Source: Rhodospirillum rubrum ATCC 11170 (GTDB taxonomy: Bacteria > Pseudomonadota > Alphaproteobacteria > Rhodospirillales > Rhodospirillaceae). Taken from it: a stretch of 64,000 bases of DNA. A program made the position numbers and the translations under genes. Under the pieces are notes generated by a model, which saw nothing but the letters and a program-made list of their open reading frames with translations, did no database searches and was not told the origin of the DNA. Positions 49,775 to 57,221 of this stretch are shown here, piece after piece. The stretch is from NCBI RefSeq assembly GCF_000013085.1, contig NC_007643.1:3295501-3359500 (forward strand), in the 5' to 3' direction. Position 1 is the stretch's first letter, and every line of letters starts with the position of its first letter.

Positions 49775-51211
49775 ATGACCATCCCCGTCCTCGTCTGGTT
49801 TCGCGACGACCTGCGGCTGGCCGATAATCCGGCCCTCTGCGCCGCCCTCGACAGCGGGGCGCCGGTGATCCCGTTCTATCTGCTTGATGACAGCACCTCG
49901 GATGGCCACCGCCCGCTGGGCGGGGCGACCCGCTGGTGGCTGGGGCGGTCCTTGACCTCGCTCGCCGAGTCCATCGCCCAGCGCGGCGGCCGCCTTGTGC
50001 TGCGTCGGGGCGAGGCGTTGAGCGCGGTTCCCGAGCTCGCCGCCGAGACCGACGCCGCCGCCCTGTTCGCCAACCGTCTGTACGGCATGGACAGCTTGCG
50101 CGATGACGATCTGTTCATGGTGCTGCGGGTGGCCGGGCTGACGGTCCGGCTGTTCGACAGCGGGTTGCTGCACCGGCCCGAGGCGGTGACCACCAAAACC
50201 GGCCGGCCCTTCCGGGTGTTCACGCCGTTTTGGAAAACCCTCTCGGCCACGCTGGATCCCGGACTGCCTTTGGCCGCGCCCGACAGCTTCCCGCCGGTGG
50301 ACGATCCGCCGCCGGCCAGCGACTCCCTGGCCGATTGGTCGCTGGAGCCGACCACGCCCGATTGGGCCGGCGGGCTGCGCGATACTTGGCAACCGGGGGA
50401 AGCCGGCGCCCAGGCCCGCCTTGAGGCCTTTTTTAACGGACCGGTCGCCGATTACGCCAGCGGCCGCGACCGCCCGGACAAGCCGCTGACCTCGAAGCTG
50501 TCGCCCCATCTGCGCTTTGGCGAAATCTCCCCCCGTCAGGTGTGGACGGCGGCCCGCCATCACCCCCCCGGTGGCGGCATGGACGCCTTTTTGCGCGAAT
50601 TGGGCTGGCGCGAGTTCTGCCATCACCTGCTGTTCCAGGCGCCGACCATGGCCGAAGAGCCGCTCAAAGCCGAATTCCTGGCTTTCCCCTGGACCGAAGC
50701 CAAAGAGATCGGCCCGGCTTTGGCGGCATGGCAAAGCGGCGAGACCGGCTATCCGATCGTCGATGCCGGCATGCGCGAGCTGTGGCACACCGGGTGGATG
50801 CACAACCGGGTGCGGATGATCGCCGCCTCGTTCCTGATCAAGGATCTACTGATCCCCTGGCAGCACGGCGAGCGCTGGTTCTGGGATACCCTGGTCGACG
50901 CCTGCCCGGCCAATAACGCCGCCGGCTGGCAATGGGTGGCGGGCTGCGGCGCCGATGCCGCGCCGTTCTTCCGCATCTTCAATCCGGTGACCCAGGGCGA
51001 GCGCTTCGACCCCGAAGGCGCCTATGTCCGGCGCTGGCTGCCCGAGCTGGCCGATCTGCCGAGCTCGCTGATCCATCGCCCCTGGGAGGCACCGCCGTTG
51101 ATCTTGCGCCAAGCCGGAGTGACCTTGGGTAAAACCTACCCGCCCCCCCTGATCGACCACGCCCACGCCCGCGTCCGGGCGCTGGAGGCCTTGGCGGTGG
51201 TGAACCGCTAG
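49775..51211 (+). CDS. phrB: Deoxyribodipyrimidine photolyase (class I)
   Basis: Repairs UV-induced cyclobutane pyrimidine dimers using blue light and FADH-. 478 residues: N-terminal antenna-binding Rossmann domain (VLVWFRDDLRLADNPAL) and C-terminal FAD domain with TSKLSPHLRFGEISPRQVW, FLRELGWREFCHHL, and the Trp-rich electron chain region WHTGWMHNRVRMIAASFL and NNAAGWQWVAGCGADAAP. Complete and normal in length. ATG 49775. Upstream, 49640-49774 is AT-rich (TTTAAAACCTTAAATCG) and should hold its promoter. A dispersed palindromic repeat follows the stop at once. Confidence 0.96.
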   Translation: MTIPVLVWFRDDLRLADNPALCAALDSGAPVIPFYLLDDSTSDGHRPLGGATRWWLGRSLTSLAESIAQRGGRLVLRRGEALSAVPELAAETDAAALFANRLYGMDSLRDDDLFMVLRVAGLTVRLFDSGLLHRPEAVTTKTGRPFRVFTPFWKTLSATLDPGLPLAAPDSFPPVDDPPPASDSLADWSLEPTTPDWAGGLRDTWQPGEAGAQARLEAFFNGPVADYASGRDRPDKPLTSKLSPHLRFGEISPRQVWTAARHHPPGGGMDAFLRELGWREFCHHLLFQAPTMAEEPLKAEFLAFPWTEAKEIGPALAAWQSGETGYPIVDAGMRELWHTGWMHNRVRMIAASFLIKDLLIPWQHGERWFWDTLVDACPANNAAGWQWVAGCGADAAPFFRIFNPVTQGERFDPEGAYVRRWLPELADLPSSLIHRPWEAPPLILRQAGVTLGKTYPPPLIDHAHARVRALEALAVVNR

Positions 51212-51212
51212 G

Positions 51213-51255
51213 GCAAATCCCGAGCACTCTGGACCAGAGCGCGACGACGATTTGC
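51213..51255. repeat. Dispersed palindromic repeat, copy 2
   Basis: 43 bp, GCAAATC...GATTTGC, starting two bases after the photolyase stop. It differs from copy 1 (1016-1058) only in a few central bases. Confidence 0.85.
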
Positions 51256-51323
51256 TCCCCCATCAGAATTCCAGAATGGCCGAAGCCGGGATCAATCAGG
51301 TGCCGGATCGGCGACCACCCTAT

Positions 51324-51347
51324 TACACCACGCAATGGGACACGATC
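51324..51347. mobile_element. Solitary IS256-type terminal repeat
   Basis: TACACCAC-GCAAT-GGGACACGATC. The same sequence with a different 5-bp centre (TCCTC) ends the IS remnant at 53360-53383, in the same orientation. No transposase is left beside this copy. It marks the left edge of the AT-rich accessory patch. Confidence 0.55.
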
Positions 51348-51410
51348 CTTGGATGCCCACATGCTGGGCGCCGTCCATCAAACCGGCAGCAGCACATTTT
51401 GGAGTTTACG

Positions 51411-51899
51411 ATGAGTGTTACAGTGGCTGATTTTGTAAATGTGGCCGAGCAAGCGATAGCGCTTGGATGTCCTGCGCTAGAAAAGATAGCGGTGCTTCCG
51501 GAAAATTTTGCCACCGTTAGAACTGCCGCCGACTTTCTCCAAAGATCAGAGGCCGATACTGTTCGCAAACTTTTTAGGTTGGAAAACGTTCCGACCGACG
51601 ACAGCAAGCCTTTTAAAGCTCCCTATATTCAGAATAATGGCTTCGAATGGGTTGGCCCACTAATTTTTATTGGGGCTGGAGTAATAAGTGATAATGCAAA
51701 TTACGTCTCCGTTTCATTGAATTTAATATCAAATTTTCTCTACGATTTTTTCAAGACCTCTCAGGGAAAAAATACCGTCAAACTCAATATTGTAGTCGAG
51801 AAGCAGAGCAACAAAAACTGTAAATTAATTACTTATGAGGGCGATGTTGCGGGTATGTCTTCTCTTCCAGACATTATTCGGGAGGTGTCGTTTGACTAA
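51411..51899 (+). CDS. Unknown AT-rich accessory gene, first of a coupled pair
   Basis: A 162-residue protein of no recognized family. GGAG lies before ATG 51411. N-terminal half: helical, ALEKIAVLPENFATVRTAAD. The second half has a hydrophobic GPLIFIGAGVISDNANY and ends with beta-rich VKLNIVVEKQSNKNCKLITY, acidic terminus. The KNTVKLNIVVEK segment recalls small immunity-type proteins but is not diagnostic. Base composition is markedly AT-richer than the neighbours (for example 51650-51850), indicating recent acquisition. The stop TAA overlaps the next gene by eight bases. Confidence 0.65.
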   Translation: MSVTVADFVNVAEQAIALGCPALEKIAVLPENFATVRTAADFLQRSEADTVRKLFRLENVPTDDSKPFKAPYIQNNGFEWVGPLIFIGAGVISDNANYVSVSLNLISNFLYDFFKTSQGKNTVKLNIVVEKQSNKNCKLITYEGDVAGMSSLPDIIREVSFD

Positions 51900-52677
51900 T
51901 ATCAATGATTTGGTTGAGCAGCTAAATAAAGAGCTGGATGAGTGCTCTGTTATGGCTCACATGACCAGAGATAGCGGCCTGCAAAGGGAAGCGTGCGACA
52001 GGCTTGAATTGCTCGTCTACGTTGCGGCCAACTATAAAGAGCAGGCGGTTTCCCACCAATTTGAAGACGCGGCTAATTTGTTTCTTGGCTTTATATATTC
52101 TGCTTTGGCGTTACGCTCTCAGATATGTATGTGGCTGTATTTGAAGCAAGAAAACCCTGACAACGCGTGGGATTGCCTAGTGTTAGCGCAACGTTACGCT
52201 GATTCCGCAATAGACGCTCATGAAGATTTCAGCAAGGTCAAAGAATTTAGAGATAAAATGGAGCAAATAGAAAAATTAGTATTTCCACCGCAACTTTTCT
52301 TTAGTGCTGGATACGTTGTGCAGGAGCAAGAATGCTCAATCTGCGGTCAAGATTACGGAGATTGCGATCATATCGCTGGACGGCCCTACATGGGGGAGCT
52401 TTGTGCAATTAAAGCGAAAGGTTTGCAGGTTGACCACACTGCGGTAGTCACTGAGCCCGCTGATAAGCGGTGCCGCGCAGTCTACTATCACACAGAAGGT
52501 GGAAAGCGAAACCGAATGACGTGGAAAATCGAGCCTCTGGATGAATCGGAGGATGCAGGCCCGGACGACGGTTCCATGGTCGTACATGCGATTTTGGCCG
52601 TCGTATCAGACCAAGTCACGCTTCATCGGCCCTGGCTCGCGGAGGGCGAGGCGTGCGGCGCAGAAGGCGGGGTTTGA
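51892..52677 (+). CDS. Unknown accessory protein with Cys/His zinc-binding motif
   Basis: A 261-residue protein starting at TTG 51892, five to six bases after a strong GGGAGGTG and inside the end of the previous gene. The N-terminal 130 residues are helical (LVEQLNKELDECSVMAHM, YADSAIDAHEDFSKVKEF). The C-terminal half opens with ECSICGQDYGDCDHIAGRPY, a CxxC-x5-C-x-H zinc-ribbon-like cluster, then GELCAIKAKGLQVDHTAVV and a later Cys in PADKRC. Proteins with this C-x2-C...C-x-H-x2-G-x2-Y pattern occur in phage, plasmid and island settings, with no agreed function. Acquired by composition; a defence or toxin-immunity role is possible but unsupported by direct evidence. Confidence 0.65.
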   Translation: MTNINDLVEQLNKELDECSVMAHMTRDSGLQREACDRLELLVYVAANYKEQAVSHQFEDAANLFLGFIYSALALRSQICMWLYLKQENPDNAWDCLVLAQRYADSAIDAHEDFSKVKEFRDKMEQIEKLVFPPQLFFSAGYVVQEQECSICGQDYGDCDHIAGRPYMGELCAIKAKGLQVDHTAVVTEPADKRCRAVYYHTEGGKRNRMTWKIEPLDESEDAGPDDGSMVVHAILAVVSDQVTLHRPWLAEGEACGAEGGV

Positions 52678-52793
52678 CGGATTGATGCCGTAAACAAGGC
52701 TGCTAGGTATTCACGGTAGTTATCTTGAACGCGAAAAGGGGGCAGACTCATTTTCGCGGAATCGCTTGACCGCGCCCATGGGCGCCGTAATGT
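52678..52793. other. Short junction sequence, possible second IS remnant
   Basis: GC-rich 116 bp between the zinc-motif gene and the transposase stub, with GGGGGCAGACTCATTTTCGC reading like the end of a different insertion sequence. Too short to assign. Confidence 0.3.
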
Positions 52794-53201
52794 TCAACCG
52801 CCCGCCCGCACACGAAATTCCTGACAGTCCCGGCTGACTTGGCTTTTGGACACCCCCGACATCCCCATAGCCTGCACCAGATCATCGACCGAACGGGTGG
52901 AAATACCCTGGATGTAGGCCTCCTGGATCACGGCGGTCAGAGCCTTCTCGGCCATCCTCCGGGGCTCCAGGAACCCAGGGAAATAGCTTCCCTTGCGCAC
53001 CTTCGGGATGCGCAACTCCACGGTCCCGGCCCGGGTTTCCCAATCGCGATCCCGGTACCCGTTGCGCTGCGCCAGCCGGTCCGGCGAGCGCTCCCCCAGA
53101 GCCGCCCCGGTACGGGCCTGCACCTCCAACTCCATCAGACGGTGCGCGGCAAAGCCGATCATGTCCCGCAGAACATCGGCATCGACCCCCTTTTCCAGCA
53201 T
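52794..53201 (-). pseudogene. Transposase, IS256 (mutator) family, N-terminal fragment
   Basis: 135 codons of a transposase that is normally about 400 residues. Recognizable family segments: [40 protein letters not shown]-type strand [17 protein letters not shown], then [20 protein letters not shown] and [15 protein letters not shown]. All catalytic DDE residues lie beyond the break near 52810, so it is inactive. The frame is intact up to the truncation, suggesting a deletion rather than slow decay. Orientation is leftward, with its start next to the surviving IS end. Confidence 0.85.
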
Positions 53202-53383
53202 CGTGCGCAGTGCCCCCTCTCGTCGGTCATCGTGGTCACCCTCGGTTGGGGTTTTGTTGTGGTGACCAAACTTTACCGAAGATCCACGATGACCGCCCCT
53301 GCCAGGATAGCCCCTTCGGCCGACTACGCCGCCCTACGGGGCTATCCTGGCAGCGCTCCTACACCACTCCTCGGGACACGATC
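52794..53383 (-). mobile_element. Truncated IS256-family element
   Basis: The remnant keeps the 5' end of the transposase gene and one terminus (53360-53383, ending GGGACACGATC). A 16-bp perfect inverted repeat (53299-53314 with 53338-53353, CTGCCAGGATAGCCCC) lies between terminus and transposase. The catalytic part of the transposase and the other terminus are deleted, so the element is immobile. Confidence 0.75.
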
Positions 53384-53546
53384 GCAGCGAGAGTTCCAAA
53401 GCTTGAAGGGGTGGATAAAGAGCCTCGGAAAGTTGAGTGTTGAGTGTGTATAGGACCAAGGCTTGCTCGGAATTTCCTCCGGCCCAAAGGATATAGCGCT
53501 TAAAACGGTCTAACGAGAGGGCTTCCTCGATATCGACAGCTCGCAT
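53384..53546 (-). pseudogene. Abi-like (abortive infection family) protein, N-terminal stub
   Basis: About 53 codons beginning MRAVDIEEALSLDRFKRYIL and continuing AGGNSEQALVLYTLNTQLSE, then PLQALELSLR. This is the N-terminal pattern of the Abi_2-like family (…RLxxYLxAxGGDxxxALxLYxWNxxLSxAxxxPLxxLEVALRN…). It breaks exactly where the IS256-type terminus begins, so the insertion interrupted the gene and a later deletion removed the rest. The stub retains a start codon but no conserved Abi core, so it is non-functional. Composition is less GC-rich than chromosomal neighbours. Confidence 0.7.
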
Positions 53547-53828
53547 GGGAGAGGGCTCTCTCTTCTTTATCGGGCTTGAAAAAACAAAAACCCGAGTCCA
53601 TATTGATCGTGGACACCCCGGCCCCGCCTCTGCCTTTGGTATGCGACCGGGGTAATTTTTTATATTTGCATAAAACCAAACGGGGCGAACCCTTCTTGTT
53701 TCAAGAAAGATCGCCCAAAAGCAACTTAAGATTGCCTTATTTGAATACCGTTGTCCAAAGAGAAATCGGATCAGGGCATTTAGCCGTATTTTTCCTTGAG
53801 AAGCGCCCCTGCGGCCGGCCTCGCCGAC
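53547..53828. other. AT-rich intergenic segment at the edge of the accessory patch
   Basis: 282 bp with stretches such as GGGTAATTTTTTATATTTGC, clearly unlike the flanking GC-rich genes. A plus-strand frame from 53576 (MKKQKPESILIVDTPAPPL) is open but runs into the antisense of the DMT gene, and I do not accept it as a gene. The region should carry the promoter of the Abi stub. Confidence 0.5.
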
Positions 53829-54806
53829 TCACCCGCACACTTTCGCTGCCCCACGCCAACGCGACAGCGCCACGCCGCCGATCACCAGGGCGGCGGCGGC
53901 CAGATGATAGCGACCCAAGGCTTCGCCCAGCACCATCGCGCCAAGGGCCAGGGCATAGAGCGGGATCAGATACATCGAGGTTCCGGCGACCACCGGACCG
54001 ACCAGCCCGATCAGCCGGCCATAGGCCAGATAGGCGCCGATACTGGGAACGATCGCCAGGAAAGCCACGCCAAGCACCGCCTCGCGGCTAAGGCTTGGCA
54101 CGCCCAGCACCAGCCATTCCACGGCGGCGGCCGGCGCCAGGGTCAGCGCGCCGCCGGCGGCGACGCCCCATAGCAAGGCCAGCCCCGACAGCCCGGCGCG
54201 CGGCCGGCGGGTCGCCACGGTGTACCCGGCCCAGGCCAGAGCGGCAAGGCCGGCCAGAAGGTCGCCGGGATTGATCTGGAACGCCAGCAGCCGGGCCAGA
54301 CTGCCCTGGAACGAGGCGGTGGCGATGCCGGCGATCGCCAGCCCCATGCCGGCCAGCGCCGGGGCGCCCAGGCGGGCCCCGCCGGCCAGCCGGTCAAGCA
54401 GGGCGACGAGCAACGGCGTCATGGCGAAGACCAGGGCGATGTTGCCCGCCGAGGTGAAATGGGCCGCCCAATACTGCGGACCAACGCTCAGCGCCCCGCC
54501 CAGCACCGCCGGCAGCACCAAAGCCCGCCAGCGCCCGGGGGCGGCGCGGCGCTGGCCAAACAGCTCCCGGCGCACAAAGGGCAGCAGCACCAGGGCGGCC
54601 AGCGCCCAGCGCGCCGACGCCAGGGTGAAGGGCGGCAGCACGCCCTGCATCATCCGGGCGGCCAGCATATTGCCCGCGAACAACAACGGCGCCCCCAGGA
54701 ACAGCAGCGTCGCCATCAGCGCCGCGCCCGACACCCGCGTCGGCCCCAGGCCGCCCAAACCGGTCGAGACCGCCGGTCCCGCGAAGTCCATGGTTTTCGC
54801 CGCCAT
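53829..54806 (-). CDS. DMT superfamily (EamA) transporter
   Basis: A 325-residue membrane protein with two EamA repeats and ten predicted helices: LFLGAPLLFAGNMLAARMM, then FTSAGNIALVFAMTPLLVAL and AGTSMYLIPLYALALGAMVL. A 25-residue hydrophilic leader precedes the first helix. GGAGGG lies eight bases before ATG 54806. It is divergent from an Lrp-family regulator, the standard layout of regulated amino-acid exporters, so an amino acid or related metabolite is a likely substrate (inference). Confidence 0.93.
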   Translation of the reverse strand: MAAKTMDFAGPAVSTGLGGLGPTRVSGAALMATLLFLGAPLLFAGNMLAARMMQGVLPPFTLASARWALAALVLLPFVRRELFGQRRAAPGRWRALVLPAVLGGALSVGPQYWAAHFTSAGNIALVFAMTPLLVALLDRLAGGARLGAPALAGMGLAIAGIATASFQGSLARLLAFQINPGDLLAGLAALAWAGYTVATRRPRAGLSGLALLWGVAAGGALTLAPAAAVEWLVLGVPSLSREAVLGVAFLAIVPSIGAYLAYGRLIGLVGPVVAGTSMYLIPLYALALGAMVLGEALGRYHLAAAALVIGGVALSRWRGAAKVCG

Positions 54807-54836
54807 CGTCTTTCCCTCCGACCGGGGTCGCCGTGA

Positions 54837-54880
54837 GCAAAGTCCGAGCGCTCTGGACGGGAACGCGCCGACCGCTTGCT
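54837..54880. repeat. Dispersed palindromic repeat, diverged copy
   Basis: GCAAAGTCCGAGCGCTCTGG then ACGGGAACGCG... to GCTTGC aligns with copy 2 (51213-51255) over its length with about ten differences. It is unusual in lying in a divergent promoter region rather than behind a gene. Confidence 0.6.
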
Positions 54881-54994
54881 TTACGATCTAGAGAAAGTCT
54901 ATGCCGATTTTTTGCGGATTTTCTTCCAAACATTGGGGTTCATCCGGCATAATTCAGAAAATCATCCCGTGAAATAATCGTATGGCAGGATCCC

Positions 54995-55501
54995 ATGCCG
55001 CAGCCTCACGCCCCGGCCACCCCGCGGTCCCTTGACGCCATCGACCGCAAGATCTTGGCCGAACTGCGCGCCAATGCCCGGCTGACGATGAACGATCTGG
55101 CCGAGCGGGTGGGATTGTCGTCCTCGCCCTGCTGGAGCCGGGTCAAGCGGCTGGAGGAAAGCGGGGCGATTCGCGGCTATGTCGCCGTCCTCGACGCCGC
55201 CGCCCTCGGATTGGAGATCATCGTCTTCATCGAAGTCACCCTCGACAAACACGACGACAAAGCGCTCGACCGCTTCGGCGACGCCCTGTCGGCGATGCCG
55301 GAAGTGCTGGAAAGCTATCTGGTGACCGGGGATTACGACTATCTGGTCAAGCTGGCGGTCGCCAGCACCCATCATTACGAGCAATTCCTGCGCGAAAAGC
55401 TCTATCGGATCCAGGGTATCCGCCATACCCGCTCGACCTTCGCCCTGCGCGAACTTAAACGCCTGCTCTCGGTCGACCCGCTGACCCTACCCTACCCTTG
55501 A
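54995..55501 (+). CDS. Lrp/AsnC family regulator
   Basis: A 168-residue feast/famine regulator: DAIDRKILAELRANARLTMN and LSSSPCWSRVKRLEESGAI form the HTH; ESYLVTGDYDYLVKLAV and TRSTFALRELKRL the ligand domain. ATG 54995. It diverges from a DMT exporter gene, so it probably activates that exporter in response to an amino acid. Members of this type bind amino acids such as Leu or Lys; which one is unclear. No obvious operator dyad is seen besides the repeat at 54837. Confidence 0.93.
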   Translation: MPQPHAPATPRSLDAIDRKILAELRANARLTMNDLAERVGLSSSPCWSRVKRLEESGAIRGYVAVLDAAALGLEIIVFIEVTLDKHDDKALDRFGDALSAMPEVLESYLVTGDYDYLVKLAVASTHHYEQFLREKLYRIQGIRHTRSTFALRELKRLLSVDPLTLPYP

Positions 55502-56044
55502 AAGAAAGCCGGCCGTTGTTGCGGCGCAAGGATCGGCCTGCCATCGCAGGTTTATCGTTGCGAAAGCGGATCAAGTCCGTCGGGTATCCACCGCGTGAAG
55601 GCGGGGGGGTGAAGGTCCTTTGGCCGGATTTTCCCAAAGAAAGGGTGGAGAGGCGCGGTCGCCCTCTCCACATGATCCGAGGGACGATCAAAGCCCTGGG
55701 CCCCGGGGAACGCAGTGGAGGGATACCCCCTATGAGAGATTTGCCGCCCGCAAGGCCGGCCCGAACGCCCTTTGCCCCGCCAAGGGCCGGGGTGGGGCTT
55801 ATGGCGCGCTCTCGGGCTTGGGGACTTCGCAACGGCGGGGGATGCGTCTATGGTGAGGCCGCGCCCGCTTGACGACCCTCGTCCCGGCGGGCCCGGCCCT
55901 CCTTTCATTGATGACCGCACCGACAGCCGCCGCGTCCGCCGGCGGGGGAAGACGGTCTTTTCAAGACGAGCCAAGGACCTCCCCTCCCCCAAGCCACGGC
56001 GCCGGGGAGCGCGACGGGGGAAGCCAACAGGGAATACCGCACCA
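55502..56044. other. 543-bp gene-free region with large imperfect palindrome
   Basis: No credible gene. Nested symmetry: GTCGGGTATCCACCGCGT (55579-55596) against ACGCAGTGGAGGGATACCCC (55709-55728), and inside it the perfect hairpin GTGGAGAGG-CGCGGTCGC-CCTCTCCAC (55645-55671). The remainder to 56044 is GC-rich with no terminator of note. It should hold the promoter of the lipid-transport operon that begins at 56045. Confidence 0.5.
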
Positions 56045-56380
56045 ATGAAGCTTACCGTCACCGAACATCCCGCCCGCCCGGCCATTCTCGAGGTCAGCGG
56101 CGCCGTGGATCTGCGCAGCTCGCCCCGGCTGCGCGAGGCCCTGCTGCGCGCGCTCGACAGCGGGCGCGGGCTGGTCGTCGATCTGCACAAGGTCGGCTCG
56201 ATCGACAGCTCGGGGGTTTCCAGCCTGCTCGAAGCGCTGATCAAGGCCCGGGATACCGGCCTTGACTTCACTCTGACCCGGGTTTCCGCCGATGCCATGC
56301 GGGTGATCACCCTGGGCCGCCTTGATCAGGTCTTCCCCATCCGCGCCAGCGTCGACGACGCCCTGGCCGCCGCCGGCTGA
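56045..56380 (+). CDS. STAS-domain protein (MlaB-like)
   Basis: A 111-residue STAS-domain protein. VSGAVDLRSSPRLREALLRA and VDLHKVGSIDSSGVSSLLEA contain the conserved DSSG loop with Ser56. In the Mla system such a protein (MlaB) binds the ATPase and is needed for its assembly; in other contexts it is an anti-anti-sigma factor. Since it directly precedes a MlaE-type permease (8 bp) and MlaF/MlaD genes, the MlaB role is most likely. ATG 56045 is the first in the conserved frame. Confidence 0.88.
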   Translation: MKLTVTEHPARPAILEVSGAVDLRSSPRLREALLRALDSGRGLVVDLHKVGSIDSSGVSSLLEALIKARDTGLDFTLTRVSADAMRVITLGRLDQVFPIRASVDDALAAAG

Positions 56381-56388
56381 GACCGGCC

Positions 56389-57216
56389 TTGGACAGCCCC
56401 AAGACAAAACCCGGCCTGTCCCAGGCCCTGCTCAAGGCCGTGGAACGCCTGGGCCAGGGGGTCATCGCCGGGGTGGCCGAGATCGGTCAGGCGTCGCTTC
56501 TTGGCGCCGAAAGCCTTTATTGGCTGGTAGTCGGGCGGTTTCGCGGTCAGCCGGTGCGCCTGGGCGCCATTGTCGAGCAGGCCATGGAGATGGGCATCCG
56601 CGCCCTGCCGATCGTGCTGGTGATGAATTTCACCATCGGCATGATGCTGGCGATCCAGGGAATCTACAGCCTGCGCATGTTCGGGGCCGAGCAGCAGGTG
56701 GTGCTGGGCGTGGCCTTTTCCGTGGTCCGCGAATTCGCGCCCCTGATCACCGGCATTCTGGTCGCCGGCCGTTCGGGATCGGCGATCGCCGCCCGCCTGG
56801 GCACCATGACCATCAATCAGGAGATCGACGCCCTGACGGTGATGGGCATCGTGCCCGTCCGCTATTTGGTGGCCCCGCCGTTGATCGCCGCCCTGGTGAT
56901 GGTGCCGCTGATGACCTTTCTCGGCATGCTGGTCGCCCTGCTTGGCGCCTCGCTGACCGTGCGCATCGACCTTGGCATGTCGCTTTCGGCCTTTTTTCAT
57001 CAAACGCTTGATATCCTGCGCCTGATCGATCTGACCCATGGCCTGGGCAAAAGCGCCTTGTTCGCCTTGCAAATCGTGCTGGTCGGCGTGGTCAACGGCG
57101 TATCGGTCAGCGGCGGAGCCGAGGGCGTGGGCAAGATGACCACCCGGTCGGTCGTCCAGGCGATCAGCGCGATCATCGTCACCGACATGGTCTTCGCCTT
57201 CATCCTGACCCGGTAG
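56389..57216 (+). CDS. MlaE-type lipid ABC transporter permease
   Basis: A 275-residue permease of the MlaE/YrbE family that moves phospholipids between inner membrane and periplasm. The family motif MVLGVAFSVVREFAPLITGILVAGR-type sequence appears as VVREFAPLITGILVAGRSG near residues 113-131, followed by GSAIAARLGTMTINQEIDAL. Five or six helices follow. No ATG is available; TTG 56389, eight bases after the STAS stop, is the best start, GTG 56440 the alternative. It is translated with the ATPase gene five bases downstream. Confidence 0.92.
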   Translation: MDSPKTKPGLSQALLKAVERLGQGVIAGVAEIGQASLLGAESLYWLVVGRFRGQPVRLGAIVEQAMEMGIRALPIVLVMNFTIGMMLAIQGIYSLRMFGAEQQVVLGVAFSVVREFAPLITGILVAGRSGSAIAARLGTMTINQEIDALTVMGIVPVRYLVAPPLIAALVMVPLMTFLGMLVALLGASLTVRIDLGMSLSAFFHQTLDILRLIDLTHGLGKSALFALQIVLVGVVNGVSVSGGAEGVGKMTTRSVVQAISAIIVTDMVFAFILTR

Positions 57217-57221
57217 GACCC

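Noticed and set aside
53576-54091. Plus-strand gene beginning MKKQKPESILIV
   Set aside because: Its second half is antisense to the DMT transporter, and no conserved sequence or convincing ribosome-binding site supports it.
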